This document shows positions 8,779-16,438 of a DNA stretch of 24,554 nucleotides, in pieces; positions within the stretch are counted from its first letter, which is position 1; every line of letters starts with the position of its first letter. This stretch comes from a virus: positions 1 through 24,554 of IMG/VR virus record IMGVR_UViG_3300042562_000534. One strand, written 5' to 3'. The notes beneath the pieces are model-generated. The model was not told the DNA's origin. It searched no databases and saw only the letters and a list, made by a program, of their open reading frames with translations. A program made the position numbers and the translations under genes.

Positions 8779-10673
8779 TATAATGTTGTTAGGTTTATAC
8801 ATTCTTGGTCTGAAAGATACTCTTTAAAAAAAACTGCTGATTTATTATTAATGTAAGAACCTGAATAAATGGCATTCATAAATAATTTACTAAAATTGCT
8901 AAAAATAAAAGAATTAGAGGTTTGAATTAACACCCCATTTTTATATGTTTTAATTCCTAAAGAATTATATTGAATTGCTAATTTATAAGTATCTCCTAAA
9001 TTTAAAGATGATATGTTTCCTAAACCAGCGGTAGTAATATAAACCCCTCCAATAGATAAATCAACATAAATAGTAGAATCGGATGTAATATACATTTGAA
9101 TAAAATCTGTATCATTACTATTACCTAAACTTTGAAGAGTAACAGCTGAAGATAAATTTTTAAAATTAACTATATTTTCAAAGTAAAAAACACCTTCTGT
9201 TTGTCCTATTAAACTACTTATTCCTGTTTTAGATATTACATCAGCGTTACGAGTTACTGAAGATGCTACTGTTGGGATGTATGAAGTTGGATATGAACCT
9301 GCTTCTAATTGAGCACCGTAGATATAAACGCTTTTAGATGTATTATTAACATCAGCGTATATTCTATAAACATAAGATGTATTTGTAGCGGTTACTGTGG
9401 TAAATACTCTATACCAACCGTTGTTAACTGAAACAAACGAACTACCTATTCCAATAATTGATGTTAGAGTTGAACCACTCCAATTTATTAATACACCACT
9501 TCCATTAACATCTAAATATTGTGATTGTGTTGCGTTTAAGTTTTTAATATAAAAACTATTTGTATATGCAACGCCTATTGTCGTGGTTATAACTTGATAT
9601 AAAAAGTCATTAGCCCCTCCTGCTGAATTTAATGTTGTTCCGTTTGTTAAACCATCAGGCGATATTATACTATTCGGTGTAACAGGAGGTCCCGCAAACA
9701 TTATCCAAGCAGCATTACTAAAATCATTACTATAACGCAGTAAATTAGTTCTCTGCGGCTCTACTAATAAACTCGGACAACTTCCGTTTGAGTAATCTAA
9801 ACGTGGAATGTTTAACCTTGTTGTAGTTGGAAGATATTCTGTTAATGAGCCTTGTTCAAATTGAGCACCCCATATATAAACTGATGTTGTTAATGTATTT
9901 GACTCTATTCTTATAGAAGTAGCAGAAGTTATTAAAGCTATATTATTATTAGCGAAACCTGATAAAGCAGCGTTAAGATTTAATATACATCTATACCAAC
10001 CGTTACCAACATTTATTATATTTGCAGTTGCCCCCGAACCAACCGTACCTAATACGCCATTTAATAAATCAAAATTTGCATAAGCATTTGAACCATAAGC
10101 AAAATTACCTGATAATTGTATAAAATTATTTGTATTTTTTTTAGCATAAACAGTAAACGTATATGGTAAACCTACTTGATTTACCGTACTACTACCTACT
10201 GAATGAAGACTATTTACTCCATTACCAGCAAACGTATTAGCAGTAATAGTTCCATTTGGAGATGCAATTGAATTTGGTGTTATTATACTTTGTATTTTAG
10301 CCCAATAAGGATTATTAAATTCCTCTGAATAACTAAACAAATTTCTTGGTACTACTTCAATCAATCCTAACTCATTTACTCTTGTAGCTGTTGTAGCGCG
10401 AACTACATCCATATCGCCTAAGGGAGTGTTAGGGATTACATCATATAATATTCCTTCATTATAAGCATTAGGCGTAATAACCAAAGAAGCTTGTTCAAGT
10501 AATCCAATAGCGTTTAATTCAGTTAATGTAACATCTAAGCAAGGTTCTGCTTCAAATATACTATTTGGGTATGATAAAACTCTTTCTTTAAAGGCTTTTA
10601 TTAATTTTTTTGCATAGGAGATACCTGCACTTGCGTTAGGCCAACCTATACCAATACCATTACCCCAACCCAT
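8778..10673 (-). CDS. Large tail or fibre protein with carbohydrate-binding-like modules
   Basis: A 631-residue protein. The N-terminus (Gly-Ile-Gly-Ile-Gly-Trp-Pro-Asn-Ala) is a form I know from phage tail proteins. Two related jelly-roll-like modules follow, at about 110-285 and 310-470. Each carries Asn-Gly-Trp-Tyr-Arg and a Tyr-Ile-(Trp/Tyr)-Gly-Ala-Gln-(Phe/Leu)-Glu-X-Gly-Ser block, then Tyr-(Leu/Ile)-Pro-Thr. The C-terminal 150 residues look like a laminin-G/concanavalin-type beta sandwich. This architecture fits a virion protein that binds host surface glycans. The repeated module suggests internal duplication. It is translationally coupled at both ends by TAATG overlaps. Function as an adhesin is inference from architecture. 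Confidence 0.85.
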   Translation of the reverse strand: MGWGNGIGIGWPNASAGISYAKKLIKAFKERVLSYPNSIFEAEPCLDVTLTELNAIGLLEQASLVITPNAYNEGILYDVIPNTPLGDMDVVRATTATRVNELGLIEVVPRNLFSYSEEFNNPYWAKIQSIITPNSIASPNGTITANTFAGNGVNSLHSVGSSTVNQVGLPYTFTVYAKKNTNNFIQLSGNFAYGSNAYANFDLLNGVLGTVGSGATANIINVGNGWYRCILNLNAALSGFANNNIALITSATSIRIESNTLTTSVYIWGAQFEQGSLTEYLPTTTRLNIPRLDYSNGSCPSLLVEPQRTNLLRYSNDFSNAAWIMFAGPPVTPNSIISPDGLTNGTTLNSAGGANDFLYQVITTTIGVAYTNSFYIKNLNATQSQYLDVNGSGVLINWSGSTLTSIIGIGSSFVSVNNGWYRVFTTVTATNTSYVYRIYADVNNTSKSVYIYGAQLEAGSYPTSYIPTVASSVTRNADVISKTGISSLIGQTEGVFYFENIVNFKNLSSAVTLQSLGNSNDTDFIQMYITSDSTIYVDLSIGGVYITTAGLGNISSLNLGDTYKLAIQYNSLGIKTYKNGVLIQTSNSFIFSNFSKLFMNAIYSGSYINNKSAVFFKEYLSDQECINLTTL

Positions 10674-10966
10674 TAGTAAAGCGCTACTATGTCAGAACAC
10701 GTCGTTGGGTCTCCATCATTTGATTGCCATACGTTATTTACTATAACTGGAAAAAAAGTTCCGTCAGGTATATTTTTAAATACAGTAGTCCTCGTGGCTG
10801 GGTCTCCATCATTACCAACAATAGCACACCACAGTGTGCCTCCAGTTCCGATATACAAAGCTGCTGATTTTAAAGGTTGCCCAGGTATACCTAACTCTAT
10901 ATCTCCTGTTGGATCAATATTTAACGCTCTTGTCCCAAAATCTGGTTGATTTCCGTATTGTCCCAT
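10673..10966 (-). CDS. Small beta-rich virion-type protein
   Basis: A 97-residue protein, Gly- and Asp-rich, with Leu-Tyr-Ile-Gly-Thr-Gly-Gly-Thr-Leu-Trp near the middle and Val-Phe-Lys-Asn-Ile-Pro-Asp-Gly-Thr-Phe-Phe-Pro-Val, ending Asp-Ile-Val-Ala-Leu-Tyr. I have seen this pattern in small phage tail or spike-base proteins coded beside large fibre genes. A trimeric attachment or decoration role is plausible but unproven. It overlaps the fibre gene start by one base (TAATG), which fits joint expression. Confidence 0.75.
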   Translation of the reverse strand: MGQYGNQPDFGTRALNIDPTGDIELGIPGQPLKSAALYIGTGGTLWCAIVGNDGDPATRTTVFKNIPDGTFFPVIVNNVWQSNDGDPTTCSDIVALY

Positions 10967-10969
10967 AAT

Positions 10970-11221
10970 TTATTTTTTAAATATTCTATTGTATATTTTG
11001 TTTTTATTTTTTGTTCCAGGTTTAAATTCTAATACAGCGCTACCTGGAAAGTTAATTTCTTCTTCTCCTGGTTGCATTAGTTTAGAATTACCTAAATTAT
11101 CAATACCTAAAACGGGTTCATCAACATTTTTCATTGTGATGTTCCCGCTTGGTATTAAATTATAAGGTCTATCTTTATCAGGACTATTTTTTTTATAACC
11201 TGTTGTTGATAGATTTTTCAT
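10970..11221 (-). CDS. Small conserved phage protein (Ile-Thr-Met...Asp-Asn-X-Gly-Asn type)
   Basis: An 83-residue protein containing Asn-Leu-Ile-Pro-Ser-Gly-Asn-Ile-Thr-Met and Val-Leu-Gly-Ile-Asp-Asn-Leu-Gly-Asn, then Met-Gln-Pro-Gly-Glu and Phe-Pro-Gly. This is a familiar pattern of short proteins in crAss-like and other Bacteroidota phages. Its function is unknown, and its place among tail genes suggests a virion component. Neighbouring genes abut within a few bases. Confidence 0.75.
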   Translation of the reverse strand: MKNLSTTGYKKNSPDKDRPYNLIPSGNITMKNVDEPVLGIDNLGNSKLMQPGEEEINFPGSAVLEFKPGTKNKNKIYNRIFKK

Positions 11222-11683
11222 TTATCGAGCCATTTTAATTCTACTATTCTGAGCAAGTGTATTTGCTGTAGCATAATCTTTATATGACGCTTCGTCTTTA
11301 GTGAATTTTGATTTTAACGCGTCAACAGCTTTAGAGTTGAATTTATTAGCTTTTGCAGACGAAACTGTTTTGCCCGCACTATTCACGATAAAAGTATCTC
11401 CACTAGGTTGCGTAACTATTTTATTACCTGAAGGCTTAACCTCTGTTTCGCCAGATAAAGGATTAAATTTAGTATTACCCATTGGCCCTTTACCAGTTTC
11501 TTTATTTGCGAATCTTTTAGCCGCCACGTTTTCTGCAAATGTTAATCCGGCCGCTTCTTTTTTAGCTACTTGACCTCTCATTTTTGCTGTAGCAATTCCG
11601 TCAGTTGTTTGTAATAATACCCCGGGAAGTCCACTACCTGTTTTTGAATTGCTCCCTCTGCCTGGTGTTTGTGTATATGCCAT
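11222..11683 (-). CDS. Hypothetical Lys/Gly-rich virion-type protein
   Basis: A 153-residue, basic, Gly/Ser/Lys/Thr-rich protein with no membrane segment or enzyme motif that I can see. The N-terminus (Met-Ala-Tyr-Thr-Gln-Thr-Pro-Gly-Arg-Gly) and low-complexity composition are typical of small structural proteins in these phages. It begins after a 22-bp A/T-rich leader and ends right at the next gene's ATG. I do not recognise the family. Confidence 0.7.
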   Translation of the reverse strand: MAYTQTPGRGSNSKTGSGLPGVLLQTTDGIATAKMRGQVAKKEAAGLTFAENVAAKRFANKETGKGPMGNTKFNPLSGETEVKPSGNKIVTQPSGDTFIVNSAGKTVSSAKANKFNSKAVDALKSKFTKDEASYKDYATANTLAQNSRIKMAR

Positions 11684-11705
11684 TTTGTTTATTTTTAATT
11701 GTTTG

Positions 11706-12065
11706 TTATTTTATTTTTTTGTAAATTATTGTAGTATTGATTGGTCCTTTAACAGAACACTCTAAAGTATTATTATCAATAAAAGCATATGAACATTCAG
11801 TTACCCAATTTTTCTCATCAAATATTGATTTCACAACTAAAATATCGTTTTTTAATTTCATAGACAATAATCTTAAAGGAGTTCCACTAGTGGTGCTAAA
11901 TTGTACCAATTGTAAATTACCTTTAACATCATTCCAAATTACTAACTGAGCGGATGATTCATTAGGTTCCCAATAACCAATTAAGTCTTCAGTTGTAAAT
12001 TTTACTTGAGCATTAATATTCAAACTTAATAATGCAACTACAATAATAAAGAATACTTTTTTCAT
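11706..12065 (-). CDS. Small secreted protein with Sec signal peptide
   Basis: A 119-residue protein. Residues 1-20 form a textbook signal peptide: two Lys, a hydrophobic core and Asn-Ile-Asn-Ala-Gln, with cleavage expected after Ala19, a Bacteroidota-typical site. The roughly 100-residue mature part (Gly-Tyr-Trp-Glu-Pro early, alternating beta pattern) resembles small lipocalin-like periplasmic proteins of that phylum; this is tentative. No lipobox is present. It has its own 44-bp leader with a promoter-like motif, so it may be an independently expressed cargo gene, for instance one acting on the host envelope or against superinfection. Its function is unknown. Confidence 0.75.
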   Translation of the reverse strand: MKKVFFIIVVALLSLNINAQVKFTTEDLIGYWEPNESSAQLVIWNDVKGNLQLVQFSTTSGTPLRLLSMKLKNDILVVKSIFDEKNWVTECSYAFIDNNTLECSVKGPINTTIIYKKIK

Positions 12066-12080
12066 AATTAAATAATATTA

Positions 12081-12106
12081 GATTTATATAATATTATTAT
12101 TACGTA
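12081..12106 (-). promoter_or_regulatory. Candidate late promoter before the secreted-protein gene
   Basis: Read on the minus strand this gap holds TACGTAAT followed, after about ten A/T bases, by TATAAAT, ending about 17 bp before the ATG at 12065. The arrangement resembles the leader at 20795-20817 (GCGTAAT then TATAAAT). The call is made by similarity among leaders, not from a known consensus. Confidence 0.35.
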
Positions 12107-12109
12107 TGT

Positions 12110-12424
12110 TTATTGTTTTTTATATGCCTCTACTTCCCATGGCAGCTTTTTACTGCCTTCTTTCATAGTTGCCCTGGAATATTTTTTACCTTTCCATGTA
12201 ACATCGTTATCGGTATAAGATAAATCCCCTCTCTTCATTTGGTCTATATGAACCCTCTCGTGAGATATAGTTTTACTTTTACGTAATTCTAAAGGAGATA
12301 TATTTTTGTTTATTAAAATGGTCCCATTTGATTGGGCCATACCCAATACATTATCTTCCATGTCCATACTATAAATTGGAGTATTGTCCATTCCGTATGG
12401 AGGAGTAACCATTTTAAATGCCAT
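12110..12424 (-). CDS. Minimal HExxH metallopeptidase-like protein
   Basis: A 104-residue protein with Ser-His-Glu-Arg-Val-His at residues 54-59, a clear HExxH zinc motif (His55, Glu56, His59) inside a probable helix. Near the C-terminus Trp-Glu-Val-Glu-Ala-Tyr supplies Glu97 or Glu99 as a possible third ligand, the gluzincin pattern. Phage structural modules sometimes carry such short domains for head or tail maturation or for cell-wall or effector work; the substrate cannot be told from sequence. It begins Met-Ala-Phe-Lys, like the gene at 20020-20784. It follows the Lys-rich gene without a gap. Confidence 0.7.
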   Translation of the reverse strand: MAFKMVTPPYGMDNTPIYSMDMEDNVLGMAQSNGTILINKNISPLELRKSKTISHERVHIDQMKRGDLSYTDNDVTWKGKKYSRATMKEGSKKLPWEVEAYKKQ

Positions 12425-12598
12425 TTAGCACTTTTTCATTTTAGTAGGGGAAGTCTTCATTTGCTTTGTAGTAGGCTTAACTTTTCCGTATTCTTTTTTC
12501 ATTTCAGCTTTTGATTCAGTTTTTTCGTGTTTTTTCATAGCTGTTTTAGAAGCGTACTTTTCACCGGTTTTCTTTTCTGTAATTTTTTTAGTTGCCAT
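12425..12598 (-). CDS. Very basic Lys-rich small protein
   Basis: 57 residues from the ATG at 12598 (Met-Ala-Thr-Lys-Lys); a longer reading to 12655 would overlap the preceding gene and is rejected. Nearly a third of the residues are Lys, with several Met and Thr, and it ends Lys-Met-Lys-Lys-Cys. The composition suggests nucleic-acid binding or a virion DNA-associated peptide, but no domain is visible. It abuts the metallopeptidase-like gene. Confidence 0.6.
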   Translation of the reverse strand: MATKKITEKKTGEKYASKTAMKKHEKTESKAEMKKEYGKVKPTTKQMKTSPTKMKKC

Positions 12599-12609
12599 AT
12601 CTTTTTTTA

Positions 12610-12828
12610 TTATTGTTTTGCTTTTACTCTTTGTATAATAGAACCTCCAGTACAACTTGGTTCATCAAACCTAAGCTTAATACCATCTTTACCGGAACTA
12701 GATCCTTTGCCTTTTGGTAATCCAGTTGAATCAAAAGGACCGTCCCATATTGCAGTTGCGCCAACGCCGCTCATAGCAGCTTCTCTATCAAGAGGATGCG
12801 AGGGATGTTTTTTTGAGTTTATATTCAT
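12610..12828 (-). CDS. Hypothetical small protein
   Basis: A 72-residue polar protein, Gly/Ser/Lys-rich, with Ala-Ile-Trp-Asp-Gly-Pro-Phe-Asp and Leu-Pro-Lys-Gly-Lys-Gly in the middle. No signal, membrane segment or catalytic motif is seen. Its place in an uninterrupted run of small late genes suggests a virion component; I do not recognise it. Confidence 0.6.
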   Translation of the reverse strand: MNINSKKHPSHPLDREAAMSGVGATAIWDGPFDSTGLPKGKGSSSGKDGIKLRFDEPSCTGGSIIQRVKAKQ

Positions 12829-12838
12829 TGTTTATTAT

Positions 12839-13090
12839 TTATGTATTATAAAAATTGTTTGCAGGAACATTTGAATCAATAATAGGATTAGGGATCGGCG
12901 TAGGCCCATCTATAGTTCTATCGTATGAATTTGCAATTGGATTACCAAAAGCGCTTGTAATTGTATTTTGCGATTTTGGCGAAAAAGAAACCGGTGCTCC
13001 AGACGGTTTAATTCCTGTGTTAATTGGCGGTTGTGGCCCGCCGTCTATTCCGGTAATGGCAGGATCCTGTAAATTTGTGTTATTTATCAT
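12839..13090 (-). CDS. Hypothetical Pro/Asn/Gly-rich small protein
   Basis: An 83-residue protein, rich in Pro, Asn, Ile and Gly, apparently disordered, with repeated Pro-containing turns (Gly-Pro-Gln-Pro-Pro, Gly-Pro-Thr-Pro-Ile-Pro-Asn-Pro). It overlaps the upstream gene by 4 bp (ATGA type), which argues that it is translated. The function is unknown. Confidence 0.6.
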   Translation of the reverse strand: MINNTNLQDPAITGIDGGPQPPINTGIKPSGAPVSFSPKSQNTITSAFGNPIANSYDRTIDGPTPIPNPIIDSNVPANNFYNT

Positions 13091-13533
13091 CTTGTTTTAT
13101 CTTTGTTAACGTGGTTAATTGCAACTTGTAATACTTTATCAGTATATGTTTTACCTCGCATTATAGTGTTCCTATGATTGCTTGTTGGTACATCTTCATC
13201 TCCGAGCATAATACGGTACATTCTACTTATTAGTTGTTTACACTTAAATGAAACTTTATATATGTTATACTTTTGGGTTGTATGGTTTCTATTCCGCCAT
13301 ACTACTATCCACCCTTCTTTTAACAAATTGTTCCAGCGTTTATTGTCCCAACTATAGGCATAAGTACCAATCTTATAATCTTGTTTTGTAAAAAAATCCA
13401 TGCAATCAAAGTATATTAATAACTCTAAATCCGCATCTGTTAGTCCATTGTTCCTACAAGCCCATCTACGTATTAAACGATAATGTTTTAATAGCCCAAG
13501 ATTTTTTATATCTTTTGCTTCTGGCTTTCTCAT
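13087..13533 (-). CDS. Winged-helix-like protein
   Basis: A 148-residue basic protein. Residues about 14-100 read as helices followed by a short beta pair: an N-terminal Arg/Trp-rich helix, Leu-Thr-Asp-Ala-Asp-Leu-Glu-Leu-Leu, then a helix with Trp-Asn-Asn-Leu-Leu-Lys-Glu-Gly-Trp and a strand-turn-strand wing (Ile-Val-Val-Trp-Arg-Asn-Arg). This resembles MarR-type winged helices, and similar proteins occur in late modules of Bacteroidota phages. It might regulate late genes or be a DNA-contacting virion protein. It overlaps groES by 4 bp and the next gene by 4 bp. Confidence 0.75.
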   Translation of the reverse strand: MRKPEAKDIKNLGLLKHYRLIRRWACRNNGLTDADLELLIYFDCMDFFTKQDYKIGTYAYSWDNKRWNNLLKEGWIVVWRNRNHTTQKYNIYKVSFKCKQLISRMYRIMLGDEDVPTSNHRNTIMRGKTYTDKVLQVAINHVNKDKTR

Positions 13534-13790
13534 ACAACAATTACAACATCCTGTAACTTTATTACTTTATAATCATTGCCATCAAAATCAATTCCGTGGC
13601 CTGCGCTTTTATCGTAATAGATAACATCACCAACACTTAATGATTTTATATCTTCACTTATAGAAACTATAATAGCTTCTTTATATCTTATATTTTCTTT
13701 GTCTTTTTCCGCTAAAAGCAATCCGCCTTCTGTTTTGCTTAACCCGGTTTTCTTTGCTGATATTATAATATTATTACCTATTGCTTTCAT
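13530..13790 (-). CDS. groES: Co-chaperonin GroES
   Basis: 86 residues, slightly shorter than host GroES (about 95). It shows the family layout: an N-terminal strand (Asn-Asn-Ile-Ile-Ile-Ser), a mobile-loop region with Thr-Glu-Gly-Gly-Leu-Leu-Leu near 20-26, Val-Gly-Asp-Val-Ile-Tyr-Tyr at about 53-59, and an end of Lys-Leu-Gln-Asp-Val-Val-Ile. It should cap GroEL and release substrate into the closed chamber. It overlaps groEL by 4 bp and lies downstream of it, the reverse of the usual bacterial groES-groEL order. Confidence 0.88.
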   Translation of the reverse strand: MKAIGNNIIISAKKTGLSKTEGGLLLAEKDKENIRYKEAIIVSISEDIKSLSVGDVIYYDKSAGHGIDFDGNDYKVIKLQDVVIVV

Positions 13791-15331
13791 GATACGCGTA
13801 AGTTGTTAATTACACAATCAGTTGACAATATTGTAACAGCTACAGACGATGCATTTCTTAGTGCAGACTTAGTAACCAATAATGGATCAATAATTCCAGC
13901 CTCAATCATGTTTACATATTCATTCGTAATAACATTTAAACCATGCCCGTCAGCGCTAAGCTCTATTGCATAACTAATACCAGCATTGTTTAATATTGTT
14001 TTATATGGAGCTTGAATGGCTTTTAACAAAACCTCTCCGCCTATATCTAGCACACCAAAGTTTTTTGACGCATCTAACAAAGCTATTCCTCCTCCTGGCA
14101 CAATGCCTTCTTTGATAGCAGCTTTAGTTGCGCAAATTGCATCTTCGACTCTATCCGCTTTTTCTTTTAACTCTATATCAGATCCAGCTCCTACTTTTAC
14201 AACTGCAACTTTAGCAGACAATCTAGCGAGTCTTTTTTCTAATCTAATAACTTCTCCTGGGTTTAATTTACCTTCTAGTTCTCCTTTAATTTGATCAATT
14301 AAACTTTGAACATCTTCAGTAACTCCTCCAACTTGAATTATAGTTTCAGAATCATCGGTTGTACTTTTTAAACAACTACCTAAATGCTCTGGTTGGATAA
14401 GATCCATATCGTCTCCGAGATCTTCATTTATAATAGTTGCCCCGGTTAATAATGCTAGATCCATTAATGTATCTTTTTTACTGATACCATAAGTAGGGGC
14501 ATTAATTACATTAACCTTTATATTGCCTTTTACTTTATTCATGGCTAGGGTAGCCAAAACATTAGTTTCAACATCGGCAATAATAAGCAAAGACTTATTT
14601 GTTTTCACAACATATTCCAATACAGATTGTATTTGCCTAACATTCTCAACAGGCGATTCAATGATTAAAACTAAAGGATTATCAAGTTCTGCAATCCTTT
14701 TATTTGGATTAGTTATAAAATGTGAATTAACTAATCCTTTGTCATAAGGAACCCCGTCAATAATCTCTATTTCTGTTTCTGGCAGAGCAGACACTTCCAT
14801 CATTACTATTCCGTTTTCGCCAACGGCCCTAAAAGCATCAGCAATAATCTTACCAAGTACTGGATCATTATTTGTAGATATAGTTGCAATATTGTCAATC
14901 ATATCTCCTGTAACCGGAACCGCAATAGATTCTAAATAGGTTATAACCGCATTAGTCATTGATTCAATCCCGTCTTTTAATTCTCTAGCGTTAGTTTTAG
15001 ATTGCACTTTATAAGCTTCTTCTAAAATAGCGTGAGCTAATACTGTAGCGGTCGTGGTTCCATCCCCGGCCTCTTTAACTGTTTTACGGGCAGCCTCTTT
15101 TAAAAGTCTTGCGCCCATATTTTCAACTGGGTCAAGTAGGATAATACTATCCGCTACTGTAACTCCGTCTTTAGTTATAATTGGTCTACCTTGATTATCT
15201 TCTAGCATTACACATTTACCGCCAGCTCCTAAGGTTGAACTTACCGCTTTGGTTAATTTAGTAATACCTTCAAAAACTTTGTTCTGAGCTTCCAACCCAA
15301 AACTAAGATTTTTAACTATTGCATCTGACAT
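13787..15331 (-). CDS. groEL: Chaperonin GroEL
   Basis: A 514-residue chaperonin that folds proteins by ATP-driven encapsulation. Diagnostic motifs are kept: Ile-Thr-Lys-Asp-Gly-Val-Thr-Val (Asp55, equivalent to E. coli Asp52), Gly-Asp-Gly-Thr-Thr-Thr-Ala at 89-95 (Asp90), and Asp-Arg-Val-Glu-Asp-Ala followed by Glu-Gly-Ile-Val-Pro-Gly-Gly-Gly at about 393-415 (Asp397). All three ATP-handling aspartates are therefore present. The Gly-Gly-Met tail of host proteins is absent and the protein ends soon after the last equatorial helix. The usual Leu-Gly-Pro-Lys-Gly is Leu-Gly-Ala-Gly-Gly. It lies between lysis and virion genes with a 60-bp leader of its own. Clients are probably virion proteins, by inference. 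Confidence 0.95.
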   Translation of the reverse strand: MSDAIVKNLSFGLEAQNKVFEGITKLTKAVSSTLGAGGKCVMLEDNQGRPIITKDGVTVADSIILLDPVENMGARLLKEAARKTVKEAGDGTTTATVLAHAILEEAYKVQSKTNARELKDGIESMTNAVITYLESIAVPVTGDMIDNIATISTNNDPVLGKIIADAFRAVGENGIVMMEVSALPETEIEIIDGVPYDKGLVNSHFITNPNKRIAELDNPLVLIIESPVENVRQIQSVLEYVVKTNKSLLIIADVETNVLATLAMNKVKGNIKVNVINAPTYGISKKDTLMDLALLTGATIINEDLGDDMDLIQPEHLGSCLKSTTDDSETIIQVGGVTEDVQSLIDQIKGELEGKLNPGEVIRLEKRLARLSAKVAVVKVGAGSDIELKEKADRVEDAICATKAAIKEGIVPGGGIALLDASKNFGVLDIGGEVLLKAIQAPYKTILNNAGISYAIELSADGHGLNVITNEYVNMIEAGIIDPLLVTKSALRNASSVAVTILSTDCVINNLRVS

Positions 15332-15367
15332 ATTTAATTTGATTTGATTTAATTTACTATTTGTATT

Positions 15368-15377
15368 ATTACGTAAT
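15368..15377. promoter_or_regulatory. Perfect palindrome ATTACGTAAT in the groEL leader
   Basis: This copy of the palindrome found at 8412-8421 lies in the 60-bp gap before groEL. Read leftwards it is followed by A/T-rich sequence with TAAATTAAAT before the ATG. It may be a late-promoter element or operator allowing groEL-groES to be expressed apart from the lysis genes. Confidence 0.35.
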
Positions 15378-15391
15378 ATTTTTAAATTTAA

Positions 15392-15889
15392 CTACGCAAT
15401 ATACGTTTTATACATTTTCCTAACAAACAGAGCAAGAGCAACCCAAAATAATAATAATAATGAATATACGACAATATTGCCGACAATACTTTCTTTTTTA
15501 TCAGTATCTTTTGTTTTTCCATCTATCACTTCTTTTTTAACTGCTTTAATGCTCGCTATGGAGTCAGTACGCTTGTTATCTGACTGCTTTTTCTTATTTG
15601 TATATAAACTATTAGTTTTACTTTTTTTGACCTTTAAAACAACATTTTTATAGCGCTTGCCTTCTATAACAATTTCTTTGGAACTATCCACAGGTATAAA
15701 CGTTATTTCGTCTATATCCGCTTTTGTAATTACGTTTGTAGAATCTGTTTTTATTTTGTTTTCTGTAGTCGTAACTATAACTTTTGTATCTACAATACTA
15801 TCCTTTCTAATGTCGATGCTTGTTGCATTTGTTTTACGAGCGCCACACGATGCTAATATAAACACCAGTACTAATATATTTTTTTTCAC
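15392..15889 (-). CDS. Candidate unimolecular spanin (lipoprotein with C-terminal membrane segment)
   Basis: A 165-residue protein with a lipoprotein signal ending Leu-Ala-Ser-Cys (Cys15), a long polar, Lys/Thr/Ser/Asp-rich middle, and one strong transmembrane segment at about 136-156, followed by a short basic tail. Outer-membrane lipid anchor plus inner-membrane helix in one chain is the defining layout of u-spanins (as in phage T1 gp11), which fuse the two membranes at lysis. It is the last gene of a cassette with two holin-like proteins and a DUF5675 protein, with a TAATG-like junction upstream. A plain lipoprotein of other use is possible but less likely. Confidence 0.7.
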   Translation of the reverse strand: MKKNILVLVFILASCGARKTNATSIDIRKDSIVDTKVIVTTTENKIKTDSTNVITKADIDEITFIPVDSSKEIVIEGKRYKNVVLKVKKSKTNSLYTNKKKQSDNKRTDSIASIKAVKKEVIDGKTKDTDKKESIVGNIVVYSLLLLFWVALALFVRKMYKTYIA

Positions 15890-16275
15890 TATGATATAAT
15901 TGTTAATGTTATGTTTTTTGCAACTTGCATTTTTTTGAATAACTTATCAAAAGCTTTACGGGATTGCCCTATATAATTTTTATTTCTTGTCTGGCCTACT
16001 AATATACATCCCTCTGTATCGTGGTTAGAATTTCCGCTATGAATTCGAACCCCTTCAAAATTTGGGACATCGATCAATAAAGGTAATAATCTTTTAAACC
16101 TATTAGATTCATTTATAATCACTCTGTAGGTTCCTTTAGGTATTGCTGTTTCTCCCTTAATTTTAACCGGTCTTTCCGCGTCCTCTAAAGTAAAGCATTC
16201 GAATATACCGTCAATAAGCATTTCCCCTATTACAGAGTTATCAGTCTTGTATAGTCTCTTTACTGTTATTACCAT
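15889..16275 (-). CDS. DUF5675-type YkuD-like protein, candidate lysis enzyme
   Basis: A 128-residue protein of the DUF5675 family. The early part has Phe-Thr-Leu-Glu-Asp and Ala-Ile-Pro-Lys-Gly-Thr-Tyr, and the key segment is Val-Arg-Ile-His79-Ser-Gly followed by His85-Asp-Thr-Glu-Gly-Cys90-Ile-Leu-Val-Gly. A His and a Gly-Cys spaced this way recall the L,D-transpeptidase (YkuD) active site. In phages these genes usually sit in lysis cassettes, as here between holin-like and spanin-like genes, so a role in cell-wall cleavage or remodelling is plausible. Activity is inferred. It overlaps the previous gene by 35 bp. Confidence 0.8.
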   Translation of the reverse strand: MVITVKRLYKTDNSVIGEMLIDGIFECFTLEDAERPVKIKGETAIPKGTYRVIINESNRFKRLLPLLIDVPNFEGVRIHSGNSNHDTEGCILVGQTRNKNYIGQSRKAFDKLFKKMQVAKNITLTIIS

Positions 16276-16438
16276 CTTTTTTGTTTAATTTAATTAATAA
16301 CCAATCATATATTTTCATACTAGTATATACTATTGATATTAATAGTAATAGTATTTTTAGTGTAGTTTCCAAATTTGTAAAGCTTAAGTATATTGTTAAA
16401 GCATTTAATATGTACAGTCTTATTGATCCTTGGTCCAT
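16241..16438 (-). CDS. Holin-like small membrane protein 2
   Basis: 65 residues with a hydrophobic stretch at about 8-42 (broken near residue 20), which could form one long or two short membrane helices, then a charged Lys/Asn-rich tail. Size, topology and place between another small membrane protein and the DUF5675 gene suggest a holin or holin partner that controls lysis timing. It overlaps both neighbours (TAATG upstream, 35 bp downstream). Confidence 0.65.
   Translation of the reverse strand: MDQGSIRLYILNALTIYLSFTNLETTLKILLLLISIVYTSMKIYDWLLIKLNKKDGNNSKETIQD

Noticed and set aside
12527-12874. A 115-codon plus-strand frame rich in Phe and Cys
   Set aside because: It is antisense across three small leftward genes, and its Phe runs come from the reverse of Lys-rich coding.
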